Assembly (NCBI RefSeq): GCF_030463565.1
Contig: NC_134660.1
Span: 1,786,001 to 1,850,000, forward strand
DNA: 64,000 bases
Origin: Pelecanus crispus
Lineage: Eukaryota > Chordata > Aves > Pelecaniformes > Pelecanidae
Direction: 5' to 3'
Positions 10,601-22,600 of this stretch are shown piece by piece (position 1 is the first letter of the stretch; each line of letters begins with the position of its first letter). The translations under genes were made by a program, and so were the position numbers. The notes under the pieces are model-generated. The model was not told where the DNA came from and did not search any database. It saw nothing but the letters and a program-made list of their open reading frames with translations.

Positions 10601-13600
10601 ACACCGGGAGACCCAGGGCAGGAGGAGAGCATTCCTGCTGGGGCAGGAGCGCACGGCCAAGAGAAAGGAAAAGAGGCGACGGCAGGCAAAAGCAGATTCC
10701 AGGTGGAAACGGCGGCAGTGGGAATACAGAAGTTTTTATTAACTAGCTGTGCACAGATGGCGATACAAAGACTTGCAAGAGCAGCAGCGAGGGAAGCGGT
10801 GCCTGTACGCATGTGCCCTGGCACTGCATGTCCCTAAAGCGGTGCCCGCACGGGAGCCTGGGCGATGCCACACGCCGCAGGCTCCCCACGCGTCCCCCCG
10901 CTGCCCTGGGCACCCCAGACCCTCTCCCTGCCATCCCTGCTGCCTCCTGCCTGCCCCGTGCCGCGCCTGGACCAGCTGCCGCAGGCAGCAAAACTGGCAG
11001 TGCCGATGCTGTCCCAGAGATGTGTGGTTGCTGCCCAGATCACACCTCTGATGGGAGAGGGCCCACAGGTTATCGTGGCGGGACCAGGTTAATAAATCAG
11101 TGCAGGCGCGGCTCTCCGCGCTGCCTGTCCTGCCTGCCCTGCTCTGTGACCCTCAGTGGTCCCGTGGATGGGACACGGGGACCCCCGTACCCCACAGCAC
11201 AAGGAAATCCAGCTCCTGCCTGCACCGCGCCTTCCCCAGTGCCCCAGCATCCTGGGCACAAGCAGGCACCAGATCTCGGCGTTCACAACCAACTCGCAGC
11301 ATCCTTGGAAAGGCGGTGCGAGACCTGCCCTCTCCCGCTCTGCTTTCGAGACCGACTAAGCCGGCCCCGGCTGCGCAGCCTCTCCTGCCGAACCCTGAGC
11401 TGAGCTTTGCTTTCTGCGTACCCACGCACGTGCCAGCCACAGCCATAAATCCATCCCGCAGCTCCGCTTCTAGTTTGCCGGGCTCCGGCGGTGCAGCGGG
11501 AGCTGACAACAGGAGGAATTGCAGCTACACCCACTCGATGGCCCATTCACCCAGCGAGAGCACCGCAACGGGGCCGCGGCGGCGCTGAGAACTGGGGCTG
11601 AGATAATTGCCGCAAATGAAAAAGGAGATTTATTCCCCAGTGCTGACTGTTAATAAAGGAGCAGGCTGATGTCGGAGCGGCTGAGGGTGTTTTCCCCCTC
11701 TTTTCTCAGCTATTCAGCCAGCCGCGGATTCCAGCAGAAACCAATTTGGATGGCTTCAGGGAGCCCGTGCTGTGATTTAATTAGGAGAAACAGCTGCCAC
11801 GCTCAAACTGCAGTTCATTAGAAAAGCGCTTATGCAAAATGGCAAAACGAGGGACGCTGCTTTGTCACCCAGTGCACCCAGCCCTCGCTGGCCCCGTGGG
11901 ATGCTCATCGGCAGCCCCGTGCTCACCACCAGCAGCGTTCTCAGCCCCAAAACCTGCCGGGGCAGACGATACCAGATAGCCGGGGTCTAATGCGGTGTAC
12001 GCACAGCAAGAGACGGGCACACGGTGGCACCGGCAGCACTGCCTGGCACCACCTGCCTTCACGCTGCTGACTGCTGCCTGCGGTCTCGCTCCTGCTTGCC
12101 TGCACTTCCCAAAGCTGTTCAAGTGACAGGGAGAAAAGGAGATTTGTTTTCCACCTTGGCTCTGCCTGGAGGTAGAGTCACAGAGAGGGAGCAGGTAGAG
12201 GTGGAGGAAGAGAGACATCAGAGTGAGTCCGGGGCAGAGCACAGCAAGAGGGATAACAGAAAATAAACCTGCGGCGTGCCGAGAGGGAGCTGCGGCTTGG
12301 GTAGCAGAGGTGGCTTGGTCTTGCTTGGAGAGGGACTCTCGGGAGCATCGTCTTCAGCCTGACTGAGGTCCAGGGCAGTCGTACCGTCACAGCTACTGCG
12401 TTTGAGATCCCCCAGACCTTCCTTGGTCTCCTCGCCGGCATCCTTGGATCCTGTTTGTCCTAGCAGTTCTTTAGGGAATACAAATTCAACCAAGGGGTGG
12501 CTGCTGATCTCGCTGATGGTTATTTCCAGCTCACGGATAGTTTCTTCCAGGCTATCCAGTCTCTGGTACGTGCCTTCACAAATCTTGCTGCACGGAGTCA
12601 TGGAGCAGCGAGGGGACGACTGCTCTTTGCAGACCCCCTTCGCCGCCTTCCCCCCTGCCCCGGTGTCCTCCGTGCCACCTTCTCCCCCGGCAGCCGGAGC
12701 CGCGCCGCCCCGGCCCGGCGACGCTGTGCAATGGCTGGGCCTTGAGAAATCGGTGACCTGCTCCCGGGGATGCTCAGCCCGGGACTGTCCGCTTCCCCGC
12801 GGGGCTGGATCCCTGCCCGAGAAAGCTCCTGGATTTGGCACTGGGCAGGCCGGGGCTGGCAAGCCATCCTCCCTCTGCGTTGGTTTGCACGCCCCAGCAG
12901 AGTCTCCAGGAGGGAGCGGTGCCTCCCGCACACTCTGCCTGGCTCCTCCTTGGGGGTCCCCATCACCGGGAAGCCGGGGGACGGTGCCGGGCCCTCGGCT
13001 GCCTGCACCGGTGGAAGGGAGCGCTGCCTCTCCAGCTCTGGGACCTGCGGCTTCTCCCCGGGGACGAGGAGGCTGTGCAGCCAAGGGACCTTGGTGAGAA
13101 GTCTTGCTGCTGCCTTCTTGCCTGCCGGCAGCGTTCAGAGCAGCGTCCCCTCCTTCTCCCGCCGTGGGACAGCTCGTTTTATGCTTCGAGAGAGACGGGA
13201 CCTTGCTGGCTGCTGGAGGGAACCTCCAAGGCTCTGCTGCTGCATGGCCACGGCCCCGGGCTGGGCTGCTCGGGGGCTGCGGGGCTGAGACTGGGGGGTA
13301 CCCAGGTGCGGATGGAGACTTTTCAGAGATGCCAGGAGACACACGGCATTTCCTTCCCCCCTCGGGTGCAAGCTCCCCTCCTGCTCCTCCGCTGCCGGCC
13401 GGGTCCCCGTGCTCCGAGCAGCCCTTTTCCACCCACACCTCCGGTTCGGCTTCGGGGGACGGCGGTTCAGACACCCACTCGGTGAGCACAATCTGTGGGA
13501 GGGAGAAAGCCCTGCTCCCCGGGGCTGCCAGGGCCAACGGCTCCTAGGTAGAGAATTCAGACAGATTAAGAGCCGGGGCACAGTGGTGGGAGGAAGCGGG

Positions 13601-16600
13601 GAGCTGCCGGGGAGCACTACGTCTCCGCACGCGCTACCTGGGTCCCCCATTGCTGGTGCCTGCAGGCATGGCAGTGCCGCAGGGAGGTGGGCAGCCAGGG
13701 AGGGAGATGCTCGGCTCCTCCTGCCCAGCCCTGACGTCCCGTCGGTACCCGCTGGCACGGACAGGGACTGGCTTTCTACTGTGCTTAAGGCAACCTGGGT
13801 CTGTGAGATTTGGGCAATAACTTGCCTGGAGTTTTTAGCAAAAACGAGTCGGTGTTGCTGCACCTCTCGGACACCTTTGGAAACCCGACTGCCACAGTCT
13901 GGCTCAGATTTCTCCCATGCTGGTATAAACTGGCACGACACTGGTGCAAGAGCAGAGCCCAGCCCTCGCGGGCGGCTCGGCCCCGCAGGACACCGCTGCT
14001 CCCAGCGGAGCTGAAGGCAGGGAACAAGCCAGCACCAAGGAGCTGCCAAGGGGCACCAGACCTTTAAAACCCTGAGCAGCAAGAAGCCAGTGCCTTCCTC
14101 CCACCACCTCTCCGCTCCTGTCCCAAGGGAGATGCAAGTTCCTGTCCCAAGGGAGATGCAACGAGCCGTGCAATGCCCGGGGGAGCAGAGCCGGCCGGGC
14201 CCCCCGCGGAGGCGAGCTGGAGGGATGCTCTGGCAGAAGAGGTGCCCCCCTGCAGCCGCTGGGCCTCTGCCCCGCGCCCCAGCCCTGCCCTGGCCGGGGG
14301 GCTGCCGCCTCCGCAGGGGCTCCACACGCTGCCAGCACCGGCACCGCAGCCTCATGGCAGAGCTGGGCAATCCGGCGGTTACGCCACGCTGCCAGGCGGC
14401 ACAGGATGCGTAGCAGGGACACGTTGCACTGGTGTGGCGTGTCTTGCTCGTGTCCCAGCCCTGGGGGTCCGAGCAGCACCCGGGGCAGAGAGGGAAGGAG
14501 ATGCGAGTGCTGGGATGGCTACGGAGCTCTGGGGCTGGAGCTGGACCCATCCGAGCTCTGGGGAGAGGGGTCCTTGCCCGCAGGGACAGGAGGTGCTGCT
14601 CTGGGACAGGAGATGCTGCTCTGGGGCAGCCGTGTTCGCTTCAGCCCTGGTGCTGGGTGTCCCAGGGGAGGGGAGGGACCCAGCGGGACCCCTGCAACGC
14701 AGCCAGCCCCCAGCAGCTGAGCTGCCCTGGGTGAGGCAGTGCTCCCCTCACTAGCTGCTTTCCGGCCAGGGGCTCAGTGGCACCCCCTGCCCTGCTCTCT
14801 GCCCCTTTGCTCCCTCACCCCAGGCATCCCCTGCTCCGTCTCATCCCCTCTCCAGGCGCCCTCCTTCCCTCCTGCTCTCTCCACCCCGGAGCCCAGGGCA
14901 GGAGGGCCAGCAGGGAGCCGGGCTGCGCTTGCCCCGGCAGCCCAGCAGCCAGGAGGGGTGATGGGGCCAAGCCCAAGCAGGTCCCAGCAGCCACCGGCCT
15001 CCGGCCCAGCCCTTCCCCTTCTGCTTGCACCATGCACGTGGAGCGGGGTCTCCCTGCCCGGGGCACGACATGCATCGCCCGCCACGGCCCCCTTCCAGCG
15101 ACACCCTCCCCGGGCACCCAGCGTGGCGTGAGAGTGGCGAGCCCTCCCCGCGCCCTGCCCGGTGCGGTGCTGGCGTGGCCCTTTCCTTCCTCCCATCGGC
15201 GTGGCTGCAGGATCTGGCCCTCACGGGAGGCTGCAGCAGCCCCATGCTGCTGTCGCATGTGTTAGTGCTTGGTCCTGTGCCATGTCAGTGCCGTACACGC
15301 AGTGGTGGTGAGCGAGGGAGTGGAGAGAAGCCATTAGTTTGTTAAATCAGAGAAAGAAGCAGAAGTGAGTTAAAAAGAGGCGGGAGAGGAGGTGGTTAAA
15401 GTGCAGCCCGGCAGCAGGAGAAGGGATCGTCGCTCGGAGTGAGCTGTTACCTTCCATCCTTCGGCTGCAACGGAGGCTCCGTTGGGCCACAACTCTGCGT
15501 GCCCAGGGGAGACGGCAGCCGCGAGCACCTCGTAACGGAGCTTGGGAAGAAAAGGGGAGGCAGAGCTTCTCTGAAACACCTGGGGAGTCAAACACGGGGG
15601 GTTGGAGGAGGGAGGCTTGGGGGGTAACGACGACGCAGCCCATGCCTGCGGGGATGCTTGCCAAGGTCAGCCAGGAGCGGGGCTCAGCAGCTGTTGGCCG
15701 CGAGCGAGACAGCGGCTGTTCTCATCAGCTGCGGAGGCATCCCCGTCCCTCTGCTGCCTGCAGCATCGCCAGTCCCCTTGCCTCCTGGGGGAAAACCAGG
15801 GGGAAAAACCATCCACGACCCACTTGGGCACCTTGACCGCAGCAAATCGGGGGGGGGACACGGGGCACAGCCAGCTTGGTGGGGTTCAGAGCCTCAGGAC
15901 GGTGTCTCGGGAGGGATCTCTGCAGGGTGCCCTCTGCACAAAACCCAGCGAGCCTCCAGCTGAAGCTGCGTAGCATTAAAATACAAATGAGTTTGGCTTA
16001 AAGCCCAAGACCGGGTGGAAGTGCTGAAGAGAGACGGTGAACCAGGCACGCAGCACCTGGACCCGGTGAGGGGTCCGGCAGGGTGCAACTGCTCCGTGCT
16101 GCCCATCCCCGCGGCACCGTGCTCCTGCTGGGAGACAGGCGAGGAGGGGGAAGCCCGCTGCTGTGCCGATGCTTGGGATGTCGTTCCCTGGACCCGATCC
16201 CAAGGTGTTCCCCGTAGGTGCCGGGAGCCGGGCGCAGCCACACGTGAGCGGACAGGGCAGGGTGGGCATCGCCTCCTGTGCGGGTAAGCTGGGGCATCCT
16301 GCAGCCCCCTCCCAGGCTCACCTCCAGCTCCGCAATGATGCGATCCTCGTCGTCGTCGTCTTTGATGGCAGAGGCGATGATGGGAGGGGGTGGACGCCGG
16401 CCTGACCACCTCCGACACCGTCCGTCTCAGCTTCACCTGGGGCTTCTGGGTCTCTAGCTCCTCTGACTCGGCCTTCTGCAAGGGGGGAGCAGGGCGGTGA
16501 GGGGTGGGGGGCACTGGGAGCCGGGGCTGGTCTTGCCGATGGCGACCCACTCAGTCCAGCCCAGCAGTCATCCCATGGCCCCGCTCCCTACCTTCATAAA

Positions 16601-19600
16601 ACCGGGCTCCTTCTTGCTGGTGACGATGACTTCGCCACTGCGGGTTGTGGTCAGCCCGTGGGACGAGGGGAAGCTCCGGCGCGGAGGAGGAGGTGGCGGC
16701 GATTTGGAGGGTTTCTCGGTCCGGTACCGCGGCACTGTCAGTTCGTCTGGGCACAAACGATGCTGTGAGGGCACGAGACCTTTCCCTGCCCCTCTAATAC
16801 AACACCCGAGGCTCTCCCGCTGCCTCCCCGGGCATAAACCTCCTGTCAGGGCAGCACTGCTCAGCCCAGGCAAACCCACCGGCGACGGCATGGCCAGGGC
16901 ACGCGCAGGATCGGGCACTCCCAGCCCCGGGATCCGGAGGTGGACCCCTGCCCTCCCCACGCCGTACCTGAGCCCCTGCGGCCATTGGGGTCCCCCTTGC
17001 CCCCCGACTTCGGTGCGTGCTGCGGCTTGGAGGGCTTGTGCTCGGGTGTGGAGGCGGCGCTGCCGCTGCCCGTGCCTTGCTTGTGCTTGGCAGCGAACTC
17101 CAGGTCGGGGATGGCCTTCATCAGCTCGGCTTGCGTCTCTTCCAGGAGGCGGTTGATGTCCTTGGCACTGTACTGGGTCAGCGCTGCCCGCTTCTCCTCC
17201 CAGTCGCGCTCGGCAGCCTGCGGATGGCAGGCAGAGCCCGCTGCAGCCCCCATCCACGCAGCAGCTTCTCCTGCCCTTGCAGGCAGGAGGGCACCCGCGG
17301 TCCTGCTGCTCCCCCCAACCTGCTGCCAAGCCTGGGAGGAGTCGGGGGGCTGGCGCTGCCCGCTCCCCCAAGCTGCACACCCCGCAATGTGCAATTGGGG
17401 GTGCTCCCAAGGCTGCCGGCATCACCTGGGGCTCCCCACCCTCCAGACATCGGCTACGAACCCAGCAAGGAGGAGGATGGACCCAACTCCCCTCCCCAGT
17501 TTCAGCCGGCAGACACAGGGATAGACCCCCTAGAACAGCCCCCCCGCCCCCAGCTGAGGAACCCATCCCAGGCTCTCACCTCCACGGATACGGCTTTGTC
17601 CGCACTCTTCTTGCTGGGGGTCTCTGGGCCCGTCTGGGTCTTGGCAGGTACCATCTCCGGAGCTCGGGAAGGGTTATTGCTCTTGGAGGGGTGGGTCTGG
17701 GTTTGGGGGGGGCTGTGCCCAAAGCTGGGCATGCCCAGGGTCTCGGTGACAGCCGTCAGGTGGTGGAGGCTCACTGGGGGGCTGGTGGGCATCTCCAGAT
17801 CCAGCCCTTTGTTGAACTCTGTGTCAGGGGCCACCTTCTTGGGGGACTGGCTGAGGTTGCCAGGGGAGCTCCACACACCCTCGTCCACTTGCCTGCCAGG
17901 GACAGAGCGAAAAGTGCTGCGTGGCTGCACGGCACCGGGGGTTACTGCATCCTCTCCAAGCCACGCCACAAAAAACTTGCTCTCCTGCAACCGTGCATTA
18001 TATGGCTGAGGGTTTAGGTTCTCTGATGTCTAGGAAGGGGTTGGAGTTGATGCTACAGCCTCTCTTGGGGGAGCACACGAACGAGCTCCCCTACCTGGCT
18101 GTCCATTTTCATGAACCTTGTAGGAAATTGGATCTATCCAAATCCTGCCCCTCTGTCAGATCTGGCTGAAATTACCCTTTGGATTCAGGAGTTATTGGGG
18201 CCGGGGAATGACATGCTAGGCAGATTCAGACACTGCGTGATCATACAAGATCATTTCCATAGAAAACCAGGCTAGCAATGAGCCCGAGGCGAGCCCGGAG
18301 CCGGAGCTGTAAGCCATCCTGCAAGGTCTCGTAATGGGAAGAGGCAGGTGGGCTCAGCCACGGTGCACAGCCCAGCCTGCCGCTACTGTTAGAACTGGAA
18401 GATGATTTTTCTCCAGCAGAACGTTTTTCTGCTCCTCAGGAAAGAGATTTCTGATCATGTCAAGGGTCACCTTTCTATCTGGATGTACGACCATGCTTTT
18501 TCAAGGTGATAAGGAAAAGTCAGTTTAGAAAAAACGGTTCCCACGTACACACTGGAGGGGACCGAGGGCATTTTTTAGCTCCTTAGCAGAAAAATGAGCC
18601 TTTTTTTCAACAGCCCTTGGGATTTGCATCCATAACGCAGAGAGGACACCGGCACACACGTGGGGGCACAGGGACAACTGAAGGGACCGGCTGTGTCCTC
18701 CAAGGTGCTCAAGGGGCCGGGGTCAGGGCTTGGTGCTCACCTACGGATCTGGGCGAGGGTGTCCGTCACCGTCTTGCAGCGCTTGAGCAGACCATCAAGG
18801 CGGTTTGGCTCTTCCTTGAGGAACTTGACGGCTTCCACCTCCACCCGCAGCACCACCCGCATCTTGCTCTGCAGGCTGGGGAACTGGGCTGGGGTGGGAG
18901 AGCAGGGGGGTCACCAGGGCCCCGCTGTGCCAGGGAGCCCCTCCCGGTGCCCAGAACCACCATGGCCATCATACCCATGGCAAGGGCACCCTGCCAGACA
19001 GGGCGGGATGAATCCTGGGGAATTTGGGCTGGTGTCTCTCCTGCTCCCCATGCCCATCATCCCTCCTCCATCCACCGGCAGGCACCAGTCTTAGCCCCTG
19101 ATGGTGCCCGCTCCACAGCCATGGGCACCAAACGCTGCCCTGGAGCTGGGGGCTTGGCAGCCAGGACCCTGGGGACTCGGTGGCAGGGGATGACATGGAG
19201 CAGGTTGCTCCCGGCTCCCTGCCCCGTGCTCTGCTCATCCTTGCTGCTCAGCATCAGCCCGACTTTACGTAAAGGCTGCAGGAAAGCGGAGATGCTCCTA
19301 CCTCTTCCCTGTGCCCCCCAGCCCTCCCCCCGGTCCCCCTTCTTGCAATCTCAGCGACTGCTGCCAAATCATCGTTTACTGTCTGCCTTGGCTGTGGCAG
19401 GGAGGAGCTCTGCCACTTTGAATCGAGGTGCAAGGCGTCTGTTTGTGAAAGGCAGGACGGGGACAGCCTGGGGACAGGAGGCTGCAGGAGCAGCAAAATG
19501 AAGGGCAGCGTGCAAGTGCAAGGTCCGGCAGGACAGGGGCAGGCAGCAGCTTTGAGCAACCGTGAGCTGGCGGGGGGACTCGGGCAGAGTCCGCAGGACT

Positions 19601-22600
19601 GACTGGGACAGCTAGCAGAGCAACCAGGGCCAGGCAGCAGGAGCGTGGGGTGCAGCCCTCACCCCTGCAGCAGCCCAAAGCCTGCAGGACACGCACAAAG
19701 CCGATGGGCACCGGGGGAACCTGCCCTGGGGATGCAGGCGAACACACCGGCAGCTGCAAACACGCAAACCCAGAGGCAACGGGCAACCTGGAGCATCCCG
19801 CGCGCCAGGATGGAGCAGGGAGATGCAGGCAGGCTCCATTTGCCACCCAGCCCCGGACACGGCCGCCTCCTCACCCTTGAGGTCTGTCAGTGTCTCCCCC
19901 AGCTGCTTGAGCACCACCGCCTTCTCCTCCAGCTCCTGCACAGGGATGAGCCGGTGGTTGTGGGCCAAATCCTTCTGGATCTTCTCCACCGACTTCTCCA
20001 GGTCACTGTGAGCACAGATGCAGGGCAGGGGTATCACTGGAGAGCCCCAGGGGCGGCCAGCCCGGCAGGTCCCCATGCAGCAGAGGGGAGAGGACAGCTG
20101 GGCTGGGGACCCCTCCCCATGCCGGACACGCGGTCAAGGACATGACCTGGTGCCGTGCAGAGCTGCTGATCTACACCCATGAAGGGTCCGGCCCACGGAG
20201 GTCAGCATGCAAAGACCCCCTCCCCATGCCGACGCCGGCTCACTTGAGCTGCTGGGTGATCAGCTCCTCCTCGTTGAGGTAGCGGAGCCGCTCCTCTTCC
20301 ACCAAGCTGCGCTGGCGCTGCAGGGGGTCCTCGTGCTTGCGCATGGTGTCCGTCACCCGCACGCTGATCTCCGTCTCCGTCCGCCGCAGCATCGTCTTCA
20401 CCGTCTCCTGGTTCTGCAGCTGCGGGGATGAGGAGGGGGGGGATTCAGGCTGGGCAAGACCCCCCCACGTTGGGGACTGGTGTGGGTGCAGGGCTGGCCA
20501 CTTGTAGGGACAGCTCTGAGCCCGGCGTGGAGAGGGATCCCCTCGCTCTCCCACTCCCATGCAAAGTCACCAGGAAAGGGGGATTTTCCTGCTCCGGGGC
20601 TGGTGCCACCCCAGTGTCCTGGTTTTGGCTGGGATAGAGTTAATTTTCTTCCCTGGCACAGTGCTGTGGTTTGGATTTAGCATGAGAATAATGCTGATAA
20701 CATGCTAATGTTTGAGTTGTTGCTGGGTAGTGCTTATGCCAGTCAAGGACTTTGCAGCTTCCCATGCTCTGCCAGGGGCACAAGAAACTGGGAGGGGGCA
20801 CAGCCGGAATAGTTGATCCAAACTGCCCAAAGGGCCATTCCATACCATACGGCGTCATGGGCAGTATAGAAACTGGGGGGGTTGGCCGGAGGGGCAGCGA
20901 TCGCTGCTGGGAACTGGCTGGGCATCGGTCGGCGGGTGGTGAGCAATTGCATTGTGCATCACTTGCTTTGGATATTATTATTGCTATTATTATTTTGTTA
21001 TTATTACTACTACTATTTTAATTTATTTTATTTCCATTATTAAACTGTTCTTATCCCAATCCAGAAGTTTTCTCACTCTTACTCCTCCGATTCTCTCCCT
21101 GATCCCACCGGGGCAGGGGCAGCAAGCGAGCGGCTGCGTGGTGCTGAGCTGCTGGCTGGGGCTGAACCACGACACCCAGTAAGAGCTGGGCCGGGTTGGG
21201 GTCCCCCCCTGGTACCCACCTGCAGTTTCTTGAGCTGCTGCAGCTGGTTGCGGAGGTCGCTGGCGTTCTGCTGCAGGTCGTGGAGGTGCAGCTGCATGTG
21301 CAAGCGGGTGATGGCAGTGGGCTGCCCCGCCGGTGTGCTGGTGGCGGAGGGAGGCGGGGGCGCGGGCACCGGTGTCCCCATGCCGCTGCGGCTGGTCGCT
21401 GCAGGGAGGGCAAGCAGAGGCTGCTGAGGGAAGATACCCCACCCCGGGGGAAGCTGCGGACTCCGCTTCGCTGCTTTCCTGGGAAAAAACCTCTCTTTTC
21501 CCACCCCGTGCTTCGGTCCAGCAGTTCTGGGTGGGCTACCCAGCACTCCCACGCTGGCTGCAGGGAGAGGCCACCCCGGAGACGGGACAGGGGGGTCCCC
21601 ACTGGTTGCCAGCGTGTGGTGGGGGCTGCAGAGCCCCCGCTCCTGCGCCCACCCTGGGACCCCCGGCAGACGGAGCGGGTGCTGGAGGGTGAGGGGCTGG
21701 CTCTCCAGTCACTTACATGCCGACGGGGGGGTCCCGCCGTTGGTGGCTTCTGTCTTCTCGCTGCAATAAAAGAGAGGAGGGGAGCGAGCGTGGACCAGGC
21801 ACCTCCATCCTCGCCAGCTCAGGGGGCCGCAGGGGCATGGCGGGGGCTGGCATCCCCCGGGAGCGGGGCAGGAGCCCCCAGCCTCGGCAGCAAACAGCCC
21901 AGGCATCCCCCTCCCTGCAGCAGACCCCGGGGTCCCGCGCCTGCGCTCCCACTCCTTACCTGGGGGTCTCGGCCTCGGAGCCGCGGAGCAGCGCGCTCTG
22001 CACCAGTCCCGTCAGGCTGGCGATCTGCTTCTCCATCGCCTCCATCCGCTCCCTGCCATGGGGGAAGGGAGAGGGTGAGGAGCTGGCTCTGGCACCACGG
22101 GCACCCTCCGGCTTGTCCTGGCCTCGCCTGCACCCACCCGCTGGGTCCCTGCACGTCCCAGGAGGGACATCGGGGAGGTGGCAGCGCTGCTGTCCCCAGT
22201 ACATCCACCCGCTTCATTCCCTCTCTCTTCTCGCCTCCAGCTACCCCTAACCGCTCCCCTCAGCCCCGCACAACTCGGTGCTTCATTACCCACCCTGGCG
22301 CCTCTGCTGCGGTGGTGACGGGGCAAAGCCTTCCTCCGCTCTTCCTCCACCTTCCCAGCTGCACCCACGGACGACCACCCGAGCAGCAAAGCTCACGTCC
22401 GCGGCAGGGGCGTTTCCTTTCTCACCTTGTTTCTGTGTCCTTGGCTGGTCCAGGGGAGCCGAACCCCGACAGCGGGCGATCGCCAGGGCCGGGAAACAGC
22501 TCGGGCGGGCCGGAGGAGCTGGGGTTGCGTGGCTTGTTGACGGGGCTCTCCATGAAGACGGAGGAGCAGGAGTCCTTGCGGAAGGACTGACGGACGGGCG

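Noticed and set aside
10760..11588. Several overlapping 100-200 codon frames on both strands
   Set aside because: Intronic GC-rich sequence. No phase-compatible exon of SRCIN1 was found between 10290 and 12268.
13493..14550. Upper part of a 471-codon minus-strand frame that reaches into SRCIN1
   Set aside because: Above the acceptor at 13493 it shows no p140Cap-like sequence and no further acceptor was convincing, so it was treated as intron.
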